DNA of 64,000 nucleotides from contig NZ_CP054038.1 in NCBI RefSeq assembly GCF_013282805.1, forward strand, positions 2,728,001 to 2,792,000, read 5' to 3'. Positions 27,287-36,444 of the stretch are shown piece after piece (positions within the stretch are counted from its first letter, which is position 1; each line of letters opens with the position of its first letter). The notes below the pieces were generated by a model. The model did not search any database. It was not told the origin of the DNA and saw only the letters and a list, made by a program, of their open reading frames with translations. The translations under genes were made by a program, and so were the position numbers. The DNA comes from Microbacterium hominis. GTDB lineage: Bacteria > Actinomycetota > Actinomycetes > Actinomycetales > Microbacteriaceae.

Positions 27287-29164
27287 TCAGGCGCGCTGCA
27301 GGCGGTACCGCAGGGCGGCGAGCTCGGCCCACAGCGGGGCGGGGACGCGCCCCTCGAACGTGCGGTAGAACTCCTCGGTGAGGTCGGCTTCGCGCATCCA
27401 CGAGTCGCGGTCGATCGCGAACAGCTCGTCGAGGTCGGCCTGCGGCACCTCGATGCCGTCGAGGTCGAGGTCGGCCGTCTTCGGCAGGCGCCCGATGGGG
27501 CTGTCGACCGCGCCGACCTCGCCGTCGATGCGGCGGATGATCCAGTCGATGACGCGGGCGTTGTCGCCGAATCCGGGCCACAGGAACCGGCCGTCGGCGC
27601 CCTTGCGGAACCAGTTCACCTGGAACACGCGCGGCGCCCGGTCGAAGCGCAGCTTCTGCCCGACCTTCAGCCAGTGGCCGAAGTAGTCGGCCATGTTGTA
27701 GCCGCAGAAGGGCAGCATCGCGAACGGGTCGCGGCGCAGCTCGCCGACGGTCCCCTCGGCGGCCGCGGTGCGCTCCGACGAGATGTTCGAGCCCATGAAG
27801 ACGCCGTGCGTCCAGTCGGTGGCCTCGACCACGAGCGGCACGTTGGTCGCGCGGCGGCCGCCGAACAGGATCGCATCCAGCGGCACACCCTCGGGGGCGT
27901 CCCAGTCGGGCGCGATCTGCGGGCACTGGGCCGCGGCGACGGTGAAGCGCGAGTTCGGGTGGGCGGCCGGGCGCCCGGAGGCCGGCGTCCAGGGCTTGCC
28001 CTCCCAGTCGGTGAGCTCGGCGGGCGGGGTGTCGGTGAGACCCTCCCACCACACGTCGCCGTCGGGGCGCAGCGCCACGTTGGTGAAGATCGTGTTGCCC
28101 CACAGCGTCTCGACCGCGGTCACGTTGGTGGACTCGCCGGTGCCGGGCGCGACGCCGAAGAAGCCGGCCTCGGGGTTGATCGCCCACAGGCGCCCGTCCT
28201 CGCCGGGCCGCAGCCAGGCGATGTCGTCGCCGAGGGTCTCGACCCGCCAGCCGGGGATCGTCGGCCGCAGCATCGCGAGGTTGGTCTTGCCGCACGCCGA
28301 CGGGAAGGCCGCGGCGATGTGGTACGCCCGGCCGGCCGGGTCGATCACGCGGATCAGCAGCATGTGCTCGGCCAGCCACCCCTCGTTGCGGCCGATGACC
28401 GAGGCGATCCGCAGCGCGAAGCACTTCTTCGCGAGGATCGCGTTGCCGCCGTAGCCGGAGCCGAACGACCACACCTCGAGCGTCTCGGGGAAGTGCACGA
28501 TGTACTTCTCGTCGTTGCACGGCCACGCCACGTCGGCCTCGCCCGGTGCCAGCGGGGCGCCCACCGAGTGCACCGTCTTCACCCACGGGGCGCCGCCCGC
28601 GATCTCGCGGACGACCTCGGTTCCGACGCGCGTCATGATGCCGATGGATGCCACGGCGTAGGCCGAGTCGGTGACCTGCACGCCGATGTGCGACAGCGGT
28701 CCGCCGACGGCGCCCATCGAGAAGGGCACGACGTACATCGTGCGGCCCTTCATCGACCCTTCGAACAGCGGCGTGATCGTTGCGCGGATCTCATCCGGCG
28801 CGACCCAGTTGTTCGTGGGACCGGCGTCCTCCTCGCGCTCCGAGGCGATGTAGGTGCGACCCTCGGTGCGGGCGACATCGCTCGGGTGCGAGCGCGCCAG
28901 GTACGAGCCGGGCCGCCACTCGGGGTTGAGCTTGATGAGCTTGCCCTCGTCGACCATCTCCCGCAGGAACTGGTCGTTCTCGGCGCGCGAGCCGTCGACC
29001 CAGTGGATGCGGTCGGGCGTGGTCAGCGCCGCGATCTCGTCGACCCACTCCCGCAGCGCGGCCATGCCGGCCCCCTGGATGGTGGGGACGAGGCCGGTCT
29101 CGCGCCGGACCGGCTGCGAGCCTGCGGTGTCGATCGGGCGAGTGAAGATATCGGCCAGAGCCAT
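27287..29164 (-). CDS. pckG: Phosphoenolpyruvate carboxykinase (GTP)
   Basis: The enzyme converts oxaloacetate and GTP to PEP and CO2, the first step of gluconeogenesis during growth on acids. The 625-residue protein shows the GTP-type signature [12 protein letters not shown], which combines the P-loop lysine and the hyper-reactive cysteine. It also has [28 protein letters not shown] and [14 protein letters not shown]. The ATG at 29164 has GAGGAG upstream; an in-frame upstream extension to 29284 would cross the divergent promoter. It faces a RamB-like regulator across 123 bp, suggesting acetate or propionate control. Confidence 0.96.
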   Translation of the reverse strand: MALADIFTRPIDTAGSQPVRRETGLVPTIQGAGMAALREWVDEIAALTTPDRIHWVDGSRAENDQFLREMVDEGKLIKLNPEWRPGSYLARSHPSDVARTEGRTYIASEREEDAGPTNNWVAPDEIRATITPLFEGSMKGRTMYVVPFSMGAVGGPLSHIGVQVTDSAYAVASIGIMTRVGTEVVREIAGGAPWVKTVHSVGAPLAPGEADVAWPCNDEKYIVHFPETLEVWSFGSGYGGNAILAKKCFALRIASVIGRNEGWLAEHMLLIRVIDPAGRAYHIAAAFPSACGKTNLAMLRPTIPGWRVETLGDDIAWLRPGEDGRLWAINPEAGFFGVAPGTGESTNVTAVETLWGNTIFTNVALRPDGDVWWEGLTDTPPAELTDWEGKPWTPASGRPAAHPNSRFTVAAAQCPQIAPDWDAPEGVPLDAILFGGRRATNVPLVVEATDWTHGVFMGSNISSERTAAAEGTVGELRRDPFAMLPFCGYNMADYFGHWLKVGQKLRFDRAPRVFQVNWFRKGADGRFLWPGFGDNARVIDWIIRRIDGEVGAVDSPIGRLPKTADLDLDGIEVPQADLDELFAIDRDSWMREADLTEEFYRTFEGRVPAPLWAELAALRYRLQRA

Positions 29165-29287
29165 GAGGTCGCTCCTCTTCGATGCGGACGGTAGATCTTT
29201 GGTCTTCCTCCACTTTGACGGGCGATGGATGCTTCTTCCCGGCGGATCACGTGTCAAAAGTCGCAATTCTTTCGCTACGATCAAGGA

Positions 29288-30721
29288 ATGCCGTCATCGC
29301 TCGAGCTCTCCACCCTCGGTCACCGCATCCGCCACCAGCGTCTCGAGCACGGGTACACGCTCGACGAGCTCGGCGAGAAGGTCGGCGTCGCGGGCAGCCA
29401 GCTCAGCCTCATCGAGAACGGCAAGCGGGAGCCGAAGCTGTCGCTGCTGCAGGCGATCGCCGCCGCGACGGGGGTGGACGTCGGCGATCTGCTCTCCGCA
29501 GAGCCGCCCAATCGCCGCGCGGCGCTCGAGATCGAGCTGGAGCGCGCCCAGGCGGGATCCGTGTTCCGACAGCTGGGCATCACGCCCGTGAAGGTCACCA
29601 AGGGCATGTCCGACGACACGCTCGAGTCGATCCTTGGTCTGCACCGCGAGCTGCAACGCCGCGAGCGGGAGGCGATCGCGACCCCCGAGGAGGCCCGCCG
29701 CGCCAACACCGAGCTGCGGTTGAAGATGCGCGCCATCGACAACTACCTGCCCGACATCGAGAAGCTCGCCGAGAAGCAGCTCAAGGCCGCCGGGCACGTC
29801 TCGGGGGCGCTCACCCACCGCACGGTGAGCATCATGGCCGAGCAGCTCGGCTTCGAGCTCCTGTACGTGAGCGACCTGCCCCGGTCGACCCGCTCGATCA
29901 CCGACCTCGAGAACGGGCGCATCTACCTGCCGCCGGCGTCGATCCCCGGCGGCCATGGTCTCCGCTCGATGGCGCTCCAGGCCATGGCGCACCGCCTGCT
30001 CGGCCACAAGCCGCCCACCGACTACGCCGATTTCCTGCAGCAGCGCCTCGAGATCAACTACTACGCGGCCTGCTGCCTCATGCCCGAGACCGCATCGGCG
30101 GCGTTCCTGCAGCAGGCGAAGAAGGACCGCAACCTCGCCGTCGAGGACTTCCGCGATGCGTTCGGTGTGACGCACGAGGCCGCCGGCATGCGGCTCACGA
30201 ACCTCGCGACCCGCCACCTCGGCATCCGTCTGCATTTCCTGCGCGTCGACGGCACCGGCGCGATCCAGCGCGTCTACGAGAACGACGACCTGCCGCTGCC
30301 GATGGATGTCACCGGCGCCGTCGACGGCCAGGTGGCGTGCCGCAAGTTCTCGGCGCGGGCGGCGTTCTCCGAGCAGAACCGCACCACGGAGCACTACCAG
30401 TACACCGACACACCCGCCGGAACCTACTGGTGCTCCTCGCAGACGGGCACCACCGCCGACGGCGACTTCTCGATCACGGTCGGCGTGCCGTTCGACGACG
30501 CCCGGTGGTTCCGCGGACGCGAGACCCAGAAGCGCGCCGTCTCGACCTGCCCCGACGAGGCCTGCTGCCGCCGCGCCGACGGCGAGGTCACCGCGCGATG
30601 GGCGGGCAGGGCCTGGCCGAGCGCCCGCGTGCACATGCAGATGTTCTCGCCGCTCCCCCGCGGCGCGTTCCCCGGCGTCGATGACAGCGAGGTCTACGCC
30701 TTCCTCGACCGCCACGTCTGA
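29288..30721 (+). CDS. XRE-family regulator of the RamB/short-chain fatty acyl (ScfR) group
   Basis: A 477-residue transcription factor with an N-terminal Cro/CI helix-turn-helix ([20 protein letters not shown], about residues 28-47), a middle zinc-peptidase-like domain, and a C-terminal DUF2083-type domain rich in conserved cysteines. These include a [12 protein letters not shown] segment and the CPDEACCRR cluster. Corynebacterial RamB represses acetate and glyoxylate genes and mycobacterial PrpR controls propionate genes. Divergence from pckG makes control of gluconeogenesis likely, but this is inference. TACGAT lies 6 nt before the ATG, so the gene is probably leaderless. Confidence 0.88.
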   Translation: MPSSLELSTLGHRIRHQRLEHGYTLDELGEKVGVAGSQLSLIENGKREPKLSLLQAIAAATGVDVGDLLSAEPPNRRAALEIELERAQAGSVFRQLGITPVKVTKGMSDDTLESILGLHRELQRREREAIATPEEARRANTELRLKMRAIDNYLPDIEKLAEKQLKAAGHVSGALTHRTVSIMAEQLGFELLYVSDLPRSTRSITDLENGRIYLPPASIPGGHGLRSMALQAMAHRLLGHKPPTDYADFLQQRLEINYYAACCLMPETASAAFLQQAKKDRNLAVEDFRDAFGVTHEAAGMRLTNLATRHLGIRLHFLRVDGTGAIQRVYENDDLPLPMDVTGAVDGQVACRKFSARAAFSEQNRTTEHYQYTDTPAGTYWCSSQTGTTADGDFSITVGVPFDDARWFRGRETQKRAVSTCPDEACCRRADGEVTARWAGRAWPSARVHMQMFSPLPRGAFPGVDDSEVYAFLDRHV

Positions 30722-30727
30722 GCGCAC

Positions 30728-31807
30728 TCAGGCGGTGATGAAGGCGCGGTACCGATCGAGCGCCGCGGCGATCTCCTCGGGGGATGCCGCGCCCGGCGCG
30801 AACAGCTCGGGAATCGGATCGTCCGCGTGGCGACCGACGGCGAGCGAATGGGTCCACACGCCGACGACCTGGCCGTCGGCGACGAGGATCGGACGCACGT
30901 TGCCGTTCATGCCCGGGCCGACCGCGGAGAGGAACTCGGGCGCACACGGCACGGAGCGGTCGGCGTAGGAGAGGTAGTACTCCTCGAACGGCGGCAGGGC
31001 GAGCACCCGCGGAGCCGCCGCGATGCGGCGCGGCCGGGGTCCGGCCGCGAGATACTGCGGCTCCGGATGCTCGCCGACGACCGTGATCCGGGTGGACGCG
31101 CGTTCCGCCGCAGAGCGCGCCGAGCCCAGGGGCAGCCCCGACCACCACGCGAAGTCGCGCGCACCGGCCGGCCCGTGAGCCCGCACGAAGCGGACGAAGA
31201 ACTCGGCGAGCGGGTCGGACGGGCTCGCGGCATCCCGGATCCAGTCCTCGGCGAGGACGATGTACTGCTCGCGCGTGGCGCCGCCCGCCCGCGGCACGAC
31301 GGGCCCCTGGCAGACCACGGCGCGCATCGAGAGGTTCGTGAGCAGGTGGTAGCCGCGCTGGCCGGCCGTCGAGATGCCGGCGCCCTCGAACACGGCGAAA
31401 AGCTCCGCTCGGGTCAGCCGCTCACCGCCGGCGAGCGCCCCGCGGGCGACCGACTCGGCGCGCGCGGTCTCGGCACCGTCGATCGCCTCGCGGCGGTGCA
31501 CCGCCGCGGCGGCGCGGATCTGCCGCTCCCCCGTCAGCGACAGCACCCAGGCGACGTCCTCGGGAGGGATGAGGTGGATCGTGCCCCGCATCGTCCACGT
31601 GCGCACGATCTCCCCGCGATCGAACGCCGCGTCGACCTCGCCCACGCTCGGCGCGCCTCGCGTGCGTGAGGCCAGCGCCCAGCGCCCGCCCCAGAACTCC
31701 TGCCCCTGCGTGGCGAGCATGTGCCGCGCCGCCTCGGCGACGCTCGCGACCGGGGCGCTCAGGCGATGGGAGCGCAGCCGCTCGGCGACGACGGTGGCGG
31801 CATCCAT
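30728..31807 (-). CDS. Winged-helix protein of the AlkZ/YcaQ DNA glycosylase family
   Basis: A 359-residue protein of the HTH_42 family, which includes AlkZ and YcaQ, glycosylases that unhook bulky or crosslinked alkyl adducts. The N-terminal winged helix contains TQGQEFWGGRWALASRT. Gln34-Gly35-Gln36 sits where AlkZ has its catalytic Q-x-Q and YcaQ has Q-x-D. The middle has TMRGTIHLIPPEDVAWVLSL, common to the family, and the third winged helix ends near GMNGNVRPILVADGQVVGVW. It is convergent with the RamB-like gene (stops 6 nt apart) and leaderless in appearance (CAGGAT 6 nt before the ATG). Whether it is an active glycosylase is not shown. Confidence 0.82.
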   Translation of the reverse strand: MDAATVVAERLRSHRLSAPVASVAEAARHMLATQGQEFWGGRWALASRTRGAPSVGEVDAAFDRGEIVRTWTMRGTIHLIPPEDVAWVLSLTGERQIRAAAAVHRREAIDGAETARAESVARGALAGGERLTRAELFAVFEGAGISTAGQRGYHLLTNLSMRAVVCQGPVVPRAGGATREQYIVLAEDWIRDAASPSDPLAEFFVRFVRAHGPAGARDFAWWSGLPLGSARSAAERASTRITVVGEHPEPQYLAAGPRPRRIAAAPRVLALPPFEEYYLSYADRSVPCAPEFLSAVGPGMNGNVRPILVADGQVVGVWTHSLAVGRHADDPIPELFAPGAASPEEIAAALDRYRAFITA

Positions 31808-31849
31808 CCCCCCATCCTGCCGCGCGGGTGGGACAACCGCCCTTCGCCT

Positions 31850-31901
31850 CGTCGGAGCGTGACGAAGGGCGGTCCCTGAACGAGCGCAGCGAGACGAAGG
31901 G
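31850..31901. repeat. Intergenic CCTTCGTC repeat
   Basis: Between the AlkZ-like and aldehyde dehydrogenase genes, GACGAAGGGCGGTCCCTGAA is followed by CGAGCGCAGCGAGACGAAGG. The 9-mer GACGAAGGG is repeated directly and CGAGCGCAGCG can form a small hairpin. Similar blocks are frequent between genes in high-GC actinobacteria (from memory). One copy only in this window. Confidence 0.4.
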
Positions 31902-33371
31902 TCAGAACGGCTGCGGGGTGAGCGTGTACTTGGTCTGGAGGTACTCGTGGATGCCCTCGGCGCCGCCCTCGCGGCCCAGGCCCGACATCTTCCAGCCGCC
32001 GAACGGAGCCGCGGCGTTGGAGACGACGCCCATGTTCAGGCCCATCATGCCGGTCTCGAGCCGCTCGATCATGCGCTGGCCGCGCGAGAGGCTTTCGGTG
32101 AACACGTACGAGACCAGGCCGTACTCGGTGTCGTTGGCCAGGGCGATCGCCTCGTCCTCGGTGTCGAAGGGGACGATCGCGAGGACCGGTCCGAAGATCT
32201 CCTCGCGCAGGATGTCGCTGCCGGCCTGCACGTCGGTGACGACGGTGGGCTGGTAGAACGTGCCGGGGCCCTCGAGCGCGCTGCCGCCGGTGGCCACCGA
32301 CGCGCCGCGCTCGACGGCGTCCGCCACGAGCTGGGCGGCCTTGGCGACCGCGCGGTCATCGATGAGCGGGCCGATCGCCACGCCTTCCTCGGTGCCGCGG
32401 CCGATCTTCATGCCCTGCACCCGCTCGGTCACGCGGCGGGCGAACTCGTCGGCGACGGAGCGGTGCACGATGAACCGGTTGGCCGCGGTGCACGCCTGGC
32501 CGATGTTGCGGAACTTCGCGAGCATCGCGCCGTCGACCGCCTTGTCGAGGTCGGCGTCGTCGAACACCACGAACGGGGCGTTGCCGCCGAGCTCCATCGA
32601 GGTGCGCAGCACGCCCTGCGCCGCCTGCTCGAGCAGACGCTGGCCGACCTGCGTGGAGCCGGTGAAGGAGAGCTTGCGCAGACGCGGGTCGCGGATGATG
32701 GGCTCCGACACCGCCCCCGAGGTCGAGGTCGTGAACACGTTCACGACACCGGCCGGAAGCCCGGCGTCCTCGAGCAGCTTCGCGAACGCGAGGGTCGTCA
32801 GCGGGGTGAGCTCGGCGGGCTTGATGACCACGGTGCAGCCGGCCGCGAGCGCCGGAGCGATCTTGCGGGTGGCCATGGCCAGCGGGAAGTTCCACGGCGT
32901 GATCAGGAAGCACGGCCCGACGGGGTGCTGCGACACGATCATGCGGCCGGTGCCCTCGGGGTTCGCGCCGTACCGGCCCTGCACCCGGGTCGTCTCCTCG
33001 CTGAACCAGCGCAGGAACTCGCCGCCGTAGGCGACCTCCCCGCGCGCCTCGGCCAGCGGCTTGCCCATCTCGATCGTCATGAGGAGCGCGAACTCCTCCT
33101 TGCGCTCCTGCAGCAGGTCGAACGCACGACGCAGGATCTCCGCCCGCTCGCGTGCGGGGGTCGCCGCCCACGCCGGGAACGCCTCGACCGCGGCATCCAG
33201 CGCCGCCTTGCCGTCCTCCGGCGACGCGTCGGCGATCTCCTTGACCACGCCGTTGGTCGCGGGGTCGCGCACGACGAGGGTCCTGCCCTCCGCCGCCGGG
33301 CGCCACTGCCCGCCGATGAACAGCCCATCGGGCACGGACGCCAGCAGGTCGGTCTCGCTGATCTCGGTCAC
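31902..33371 (-). CDS. NAD(P)-dependent aldehyde dehydrogenase, succinate-semialdehyde type
   Basis: A 489-residue ALDH oxidising an aldehyde to the acid. FITPWNFPLAMATRKIAPAL-type text (residues about 145-165), GFTGS-like FTGSTQVGQ, the catalytic Glu in ELGGNAPFVVFDDAD and the catalytic Cys in NIGQACTAANRF are intact. The whole looks like GabD-type succinic semialdehyde dehydrogenases, which fits because the HpaI aldolase in this window makes that aldehyde. The GTG at 33371 follows GAGGAG; the frame stays open upstream but lacks a ribosome site. It lies 152 bp downstream of mobA on the same strand, so a different aldehyde is possible. Confidence 0.88.
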   Translation of the reverse strand: MTEISETDLLASVPDGLFIGGQWRPAAEGRTLVVRDPATNGVVKEIADASPEDGKAALDAAVEAFPAWAATPARERAEILRRAFDLLQERKEEFALLMTIEMGKPLAEARGEVAYGGEFLRWFSEETTRVQGRYGANPEGTGRMIVSQHPVGPCFLITPWNFPLAMATRKIAPALAAGCTVVIKPAELTPLTTLAFAKLLEDAGLPAGVVNVFTTSTSGAVSEPIIRDPRLRKLSFTGSTQVGQRLLEQAAQGVLRTSMELGGNAPFVVFDDADLDKAVDGAMLAKFRNIGQACTAANRFIVHRSVADEFARRVTERVQGMKIGRGTEEGVAIGPLIDDRAVAKAAQLVADAVERGASVATGGSALEGPGTFYQPTVVTDVQAGSDILREEIFGPVLAIVPFDTEDEAIALANDTEYGLVSYVFTESLSRGQRMIERLETGMMGLNMGVVSNAAAPFGGWKMSGLGREGGAEGIHEYLQTKYTLTPQPF

Positions 33372-33395
33372 GGGGACTCCTCTTCGATCTCGATA

Positions 33396-33415
33396 CGGGA
33401 TGCCGCGGCATCCCG
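33396..33415. repeat. Perfect 20-bp palindrome upstream of the aldehyde dehydrogenase
   Basis: CGGGATGCCGCGGCATCCCG is self-complementary and lies 25 bp before the GTG start. It contains the frequent heptamer GGATGCC in both orientations. It could be an operator or a short hairpin in the leader. Confidence 0.45.
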
Positions 33416-33523
33416 ATTTCGCACGCTTTCGGGCCATTCTGCCCGCGGCCGCTCGTCGCGGCCGATATACACGATGTACAGATGATGGGGCTTTCTCGCC
33501 CCGGTGGACGGGTTCGGGCGACG

Positions 33524-35428
33524 TCAGCGCGCCGTTGCCATCGAACGCTGATCGGTCAGCGCGCCGGCGAAGAACGCCGACAGCTCCTCGGTCGCCGTCA
33601 GCGGAAGCACCGCCGCGACGTACTGATCGGGGCGCACGACGACCACCACTCCGTCACGGGAGAGCTCCCGCTCGGCGAAGATGTCGTTGTCCCGCCACCC
33701 GTCGGCGCCCGCCGCGAAGACCTTCTCCCAGTCGGTCAGGCCGAGAGGACCCGTCCGGGGCAGGAAAAGCTCAGGCACCCGCGAGATGTCGACGTCTTCG
33801 AAGCGCTGCTGGTAGACGACCTTCACGTCGAAGACCGCGTCGATGTCGGCCCCCTCGGGGGTGTGACGGGAAAGCGGTGCGTCGGGAGCCGACATCCACT
33901 CGGCCCAGTCCGACAGCGCGGACGGTTCACCCGCCGCGGGTGCGTCGGCGAACGCGTAGATGCGCCATCGACCGTCCGCCTTGGCGTGGTGCCCCAGGTG
34001 CACGACGTTGCCGTCGCTCACGCGAGTGACCTCGGCGGACTTCAGCCGCTTGCCGAGCGGGAACCCGGCGGCGAGCGCCTGGTGGGCGGCATCCGTCACG
34101 ATCGCCGACGGCCCGTACTGGGTCATGAACCCCGACGGGAACTCGGCGGTGCCGAGGTAGAAGGTGGCGAGCTCCTGCGGGTCGGAGATCTCCTCGGGCT
34201 TGCGGGCCATGAGCGAGGACCACTCGCGGTCGAAGTCGATGAGCTGCTGGGCGACCGGCTGCCGCTCGGCCGAGTAGGTCTGCAGGAGGGATGCCGGAGC
34301 CAGTCCCGTCACGACGTGACCGAGCTTCCAGCCGAGGTTGTAGCCGTCCTGCATCGAGACGTTCATGCCCTGCCCGGCCTTCGCGCTGTGGGTGTGGCAG
34401 GCGTCGCCGGTGAGGAACACGTGCGGGTCGCGGCCTTCGTCTCCGTCGTCGAAGCGGTCGGTCACGCGGTGGCCGACCTCGTAGACGCTGCTCCAGGCGA
34501 CCTGCTTCACATCGAGCGTGTAGGGATGCAGGATCGCGTTGGCCTTGGCGATGACATCCTCGATGGGCGTCTGGCGCACCCGGTGGTCGTCGTCGGCGGC
34601 GACTTCGCCGAGATCGACGTACACGCGGCACAGGTAGCCGCCCTCGCGCGGGATGAGCAGGATGTTGCCGGCCTCGGAGTTGATCGCGCACTTGGTGCGC
34701 CAGTCGGGGAAGTCGGTGTTGACCAGCACGTCCATGACGCCCCAGGCGTGGGCGGCGAACGCGCCCACGTGCACGCGGCCGATCGCCTCGCGCACGCCGC
34801 TGCGGGCCCCGTCGCTGCCGACGACGTAGGTCGCGCGGATCGTGCGCTCCTCGCCGGCGCGGGGGCCGGTCGTGTGGCGCACGCGCACCTCGACCGGGTG
34901 CTCGCCGCTCTCGTGCACGGTGAGGCCGAGGAACTCCACCCCGTAGTCGGGCGCGATCCGGCCGGGGCCGTGGAGGGCCGCCTCGGCGAAGTAGTCGAGC
35001 ACGCGCGCCTGGTTCACGATCAGGTGCGGGAACTCGCTGATCTTGTACGCGTAGTCCTCGGTGCGCGAGGTGCGGATGATGTCGCGCGGGTTCTCGGGGT
35101 CGGGGCCCCAGAAGTTCATGTAGGCGATGTTGTACGCCTCGGCGACGATGCGCTCGGCGAAGCCGAACGCCTGGAAGGTCTCGACGCTGCGCGGCTGGAT
35201 GCCGTCGGCCTGGCCGAGCACGAGACGCCCGTCACGCCGCTCGATGATGCGGGTCGTGACGTCGGGGAACTGCGAGAGCTGGGCGGCCAGCAGCATGCCC
35301 GCCGGCCCCGAGCCGACGATGAGCACGTCCATCTCGTCGGGAAGGTCCGCCGGGCGGTCGACGCCGGTGCCGGCGGCGGGGAGCACGAGCGGGTTGCCCG
35401 ATACATACCCGTGGTGATGGAACTGCAT
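33524..35428 (-). CDS. mobA: FAD-dependent 3-hydroxybenzoate 4-monooxygenase
   Basis: A 634-residue flavin hydroxylase that would convert 3-hydroxybenzoate to protocatechuate with NADPH and O2. The N-terminus MQFHHHGYVSGNPL and the total length resemble Comamonas MobA. The FAD motif is DVLIVGSGPAGMLLAAQL (34-51), the DG motif is YVVGSDGARSGVREAIG, and the GD motif is FLTGDACHTHSAKAGQGMN. A thioredoxin-fold C-terminal domain ends with VVVVRPDQYVAAVLPL. The ATG at 35428 has GAGGAGG at ideal spacing. It is divergent from an IclR regulator. A phenol-2-monooxygenase-like substrate is the alternative. Confidence 0.83.
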   Translation of the reverse strand: MQFHHHGYVSGNPLVLPAAGTGVDRPADLPDEMDVLIVGSGPAGMLLAAQLSQFPDVTTRIIERRDGRLVLGQADGIQPRSVETFQAFGFAERIVAEAYNIAYMNFWGPDPENPRDIIRTSRTEDYAYKISEFPHLIVNQARVLDYFAEAALHGPGRIAPDYGVEFLGLTVHESGEHPVEVRVRHTTGPRAGEERTIRATYVVGSDGARSGVREAIGRVHVGAFAAHAWGVMDVLVNTDFPDWRTKCAINSEAGNILLIPREGGYLCRVYVDLGEVAADDDHRVRQTPIEDVIAKANAILHPYTLDVKQVAWSSVYEVGHRVTDRFDDGDEGRDPHVFLTGDACHTHSAKAGQGMNVSMQDGYNLGWKLGHVVTGLAPASLLQTYSAERQPVAQQLIDFDREWSSLMARKPEEISDPQELATFYLGTAEFPSGFMTQYGPSAIVTDAAHQALAAGFPLGKRLKSAEVTRVSDGNVVHLGHHAKADGRWRIYAFADAPAAGEPSALSDWAEWMSAPDAPLSRHTPEGADIDAVFDVKVVYQQRFEDVDISRVPELFLPRTGPLGLTDWEKVFAAGADGWRDNDIFAERELSRDGVVVVVRPDQYVAAVLPLTATEELSAFFAGALTDQRSMATAR

Positions 35429-35497
35429 GGGTTGTCCTCCTCGAACGACGATGTCGAGAGGTCGCACTGCGACGCTGCTTGCGGTCATGATCGGTGC

Positions 35498-35532
35498 GTT
35501 CTATATTCGAACACACCGTTCTACTATTGAAC
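35498..35532. promoter_or_regulatory. Two GTTC-N7-GAAC palindromes in the mobA-iclR divergent region
   Basis: GTTCTATATTCGAAC (35498-35512) and GTTCTACTATTGAAC (35518-35532) are two 15-bp inverted repeats with centres exactly 20 bp apart, two turns of the helix. They are much more AT-rich than the surroundings. This is the arrangement expected of tandem IclR dimer sites controlling mobA and the regulator's own gene. Confidence 0.65.
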
Positions 35533-35533
35533 A

Positions 35534-35550
35534 GATCGTATACGACTTCG
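35534..35550. promoter_or_regulatory. GATCGTATACGACTTCG motif, shared with the hpa promoter
   Basis: The inner TCGTATACGA is a perfect palindrome. The 17-mer matches 15 of 17 bases of the motif at 53224-53240 in front of the hpa operon. It lies 26 bp before the iclR start. A GntR-type operator is one reading, a shared promoter -10 region (TATACGA) another. Confidence 0.5.
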
Positions 35551-35576
35551 CCGCAAAGCGGAACCCCGGAGGTGTC

Positions 35577-36281
35577 ATGACCGAGGAGCGCGCCCCGGCC
35601 TCGCAGACGCTGAGCCGCGGCATCCGGATCCTGGAGATCCTCGCCGACGCCCGCGGCCCGCTCGCGATCGACGAGATCGCCCGACGGCTCGGCGTGCATC
35701 GCTCGGTCGCCTACCGGCTGCTGCGCACCCTCGAGGACCACGGCCTCATCGAACGGGACTCCGCGGGCCTGGTCGAACTCGGCGCGCGCCTCGCGGCCCT
35801 CGCCGCCGGCGTCGCCCACGACCTGCAGGCCGAGGCGCTCCCCGAGCTCACCGCCGTGGCGAACGAGCTGGGAATGACGTGCTTCCTCTCGGTCCTCGAC
35901 CACGAGGAGTGCGTGACGCTGGCCTCGGTCGAGCCCCGGCACGCCGTCAACGCGGTCGCCCAGCGCCCCGGCACGCGGCATCCGGTCACCCGGGGCGCGC
36001 CGGGCAAGGCGATCCTGTCGCTGCTGGCGGAGCCCGCGTGGCCGGACGGCATGGACGCCCGGCTCCGCGACGAGGTGCGCGCGGCCGCCGCCCGCCGCTT
36101 CGCGACGAGCCACGACGAGGTCATCCCGACGCTGCGCGCCGTGGCCGTGCCCCTCGCCCTGCGGGGCCGGGGCCCCGCGGCCGTCGCTGTCGTGTTCGTG
36201 GCCAGCACGCACGACGACGCCGAGATCGCCGCACGGCTGTCACGCACGGCGGCCGCGATCCGCGACGCCCTGGGCGGCTGA
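35577..36281 (+). CDS. IclR-family transcriptional regulator
   Basis: A 234-residue regulator with the IclR winged helix (IDEIARRLGVHRSVAYRLLRTLEDHGLIER, about residues 27-56) and an effector-binding GAF-like domain (about 75-230). The start ATG at 35577 follows GGAGG; the open frame further upstream crosses the divergent promoter. Its position opposite mobA makes it the likely controller of that gene with 3-hydroxybenzoate or protocatechuate as effector, by analogy with other IclR regulators of aromatic pathways. Confidence 0.9.
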   Translation: MTEERAPASQTLSRGIRILEILADARGPLAIDEIARRLGVHRSVAYRLLRTLEDHGLIERDSAGLVELGARLAALAAGVAHDLQAEALPELTAVANELGMTCFLSVLDHEECVTLASVEPRHAVNAVAQRPGTRHPVTRGAPGKAILSLLAEPAWPDGMDARLRDEVRAAAARRFATSHDEVIPTLRAVAVPLALRGRGPAAVAVVFVASTHDDAEIAARLSRTAAAIRDALGG

Positions 36282-36328
36282 CGGCGCCCGGCCGACGCTG
36301 CGGCCGGGCGGCTCCCCGCGGCGCGCCC

Positions 36329-36412
36329 TGCAGAACTCCGGAGATCTGCGCACGATGTCCGAGCCGCCGACCCCATCCGACCGGATCGGAGCGAAATCTC
36401 CGGAGTTCTGCA
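36329..36412. terminator. Perfect 17-bp inverted repeat between convergent genes
   Basis: TGCAGAACTCCGGAGAT (36329-36345) is repeated in perfect inverse as ATCTCCGGAGTTCTGCA (36396-36412) around a 50-nt loop. It lies between the ends of iclR and the NIPSNAP gene and could stop transcription from both sides. It differs in sequence from the five-copy hairpin family but has the same design. Confidence 0.6.
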
Positions 36413-36444
36413 CGCGCGGGGCCCGGAACCTCCCGGCCGGCAGG

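Noticed and set aside
27117..27290. Cys/Ala/Gly-rich 11-residue repeat protein read on the minus strand
   Set aside because: The frame stays open only because the repeat unit is 33 bp; there is no start signal and it is joined to an antisense or wrong-frame reading of pckG.
33524..35428. Phenol 2-monooxygenase
   Set aside because: The N-terminus MQFHHHGY, the total length and the motif order are closer to 3-hydroxybenzoate 4-monooxygenase; kept only as an alternative.
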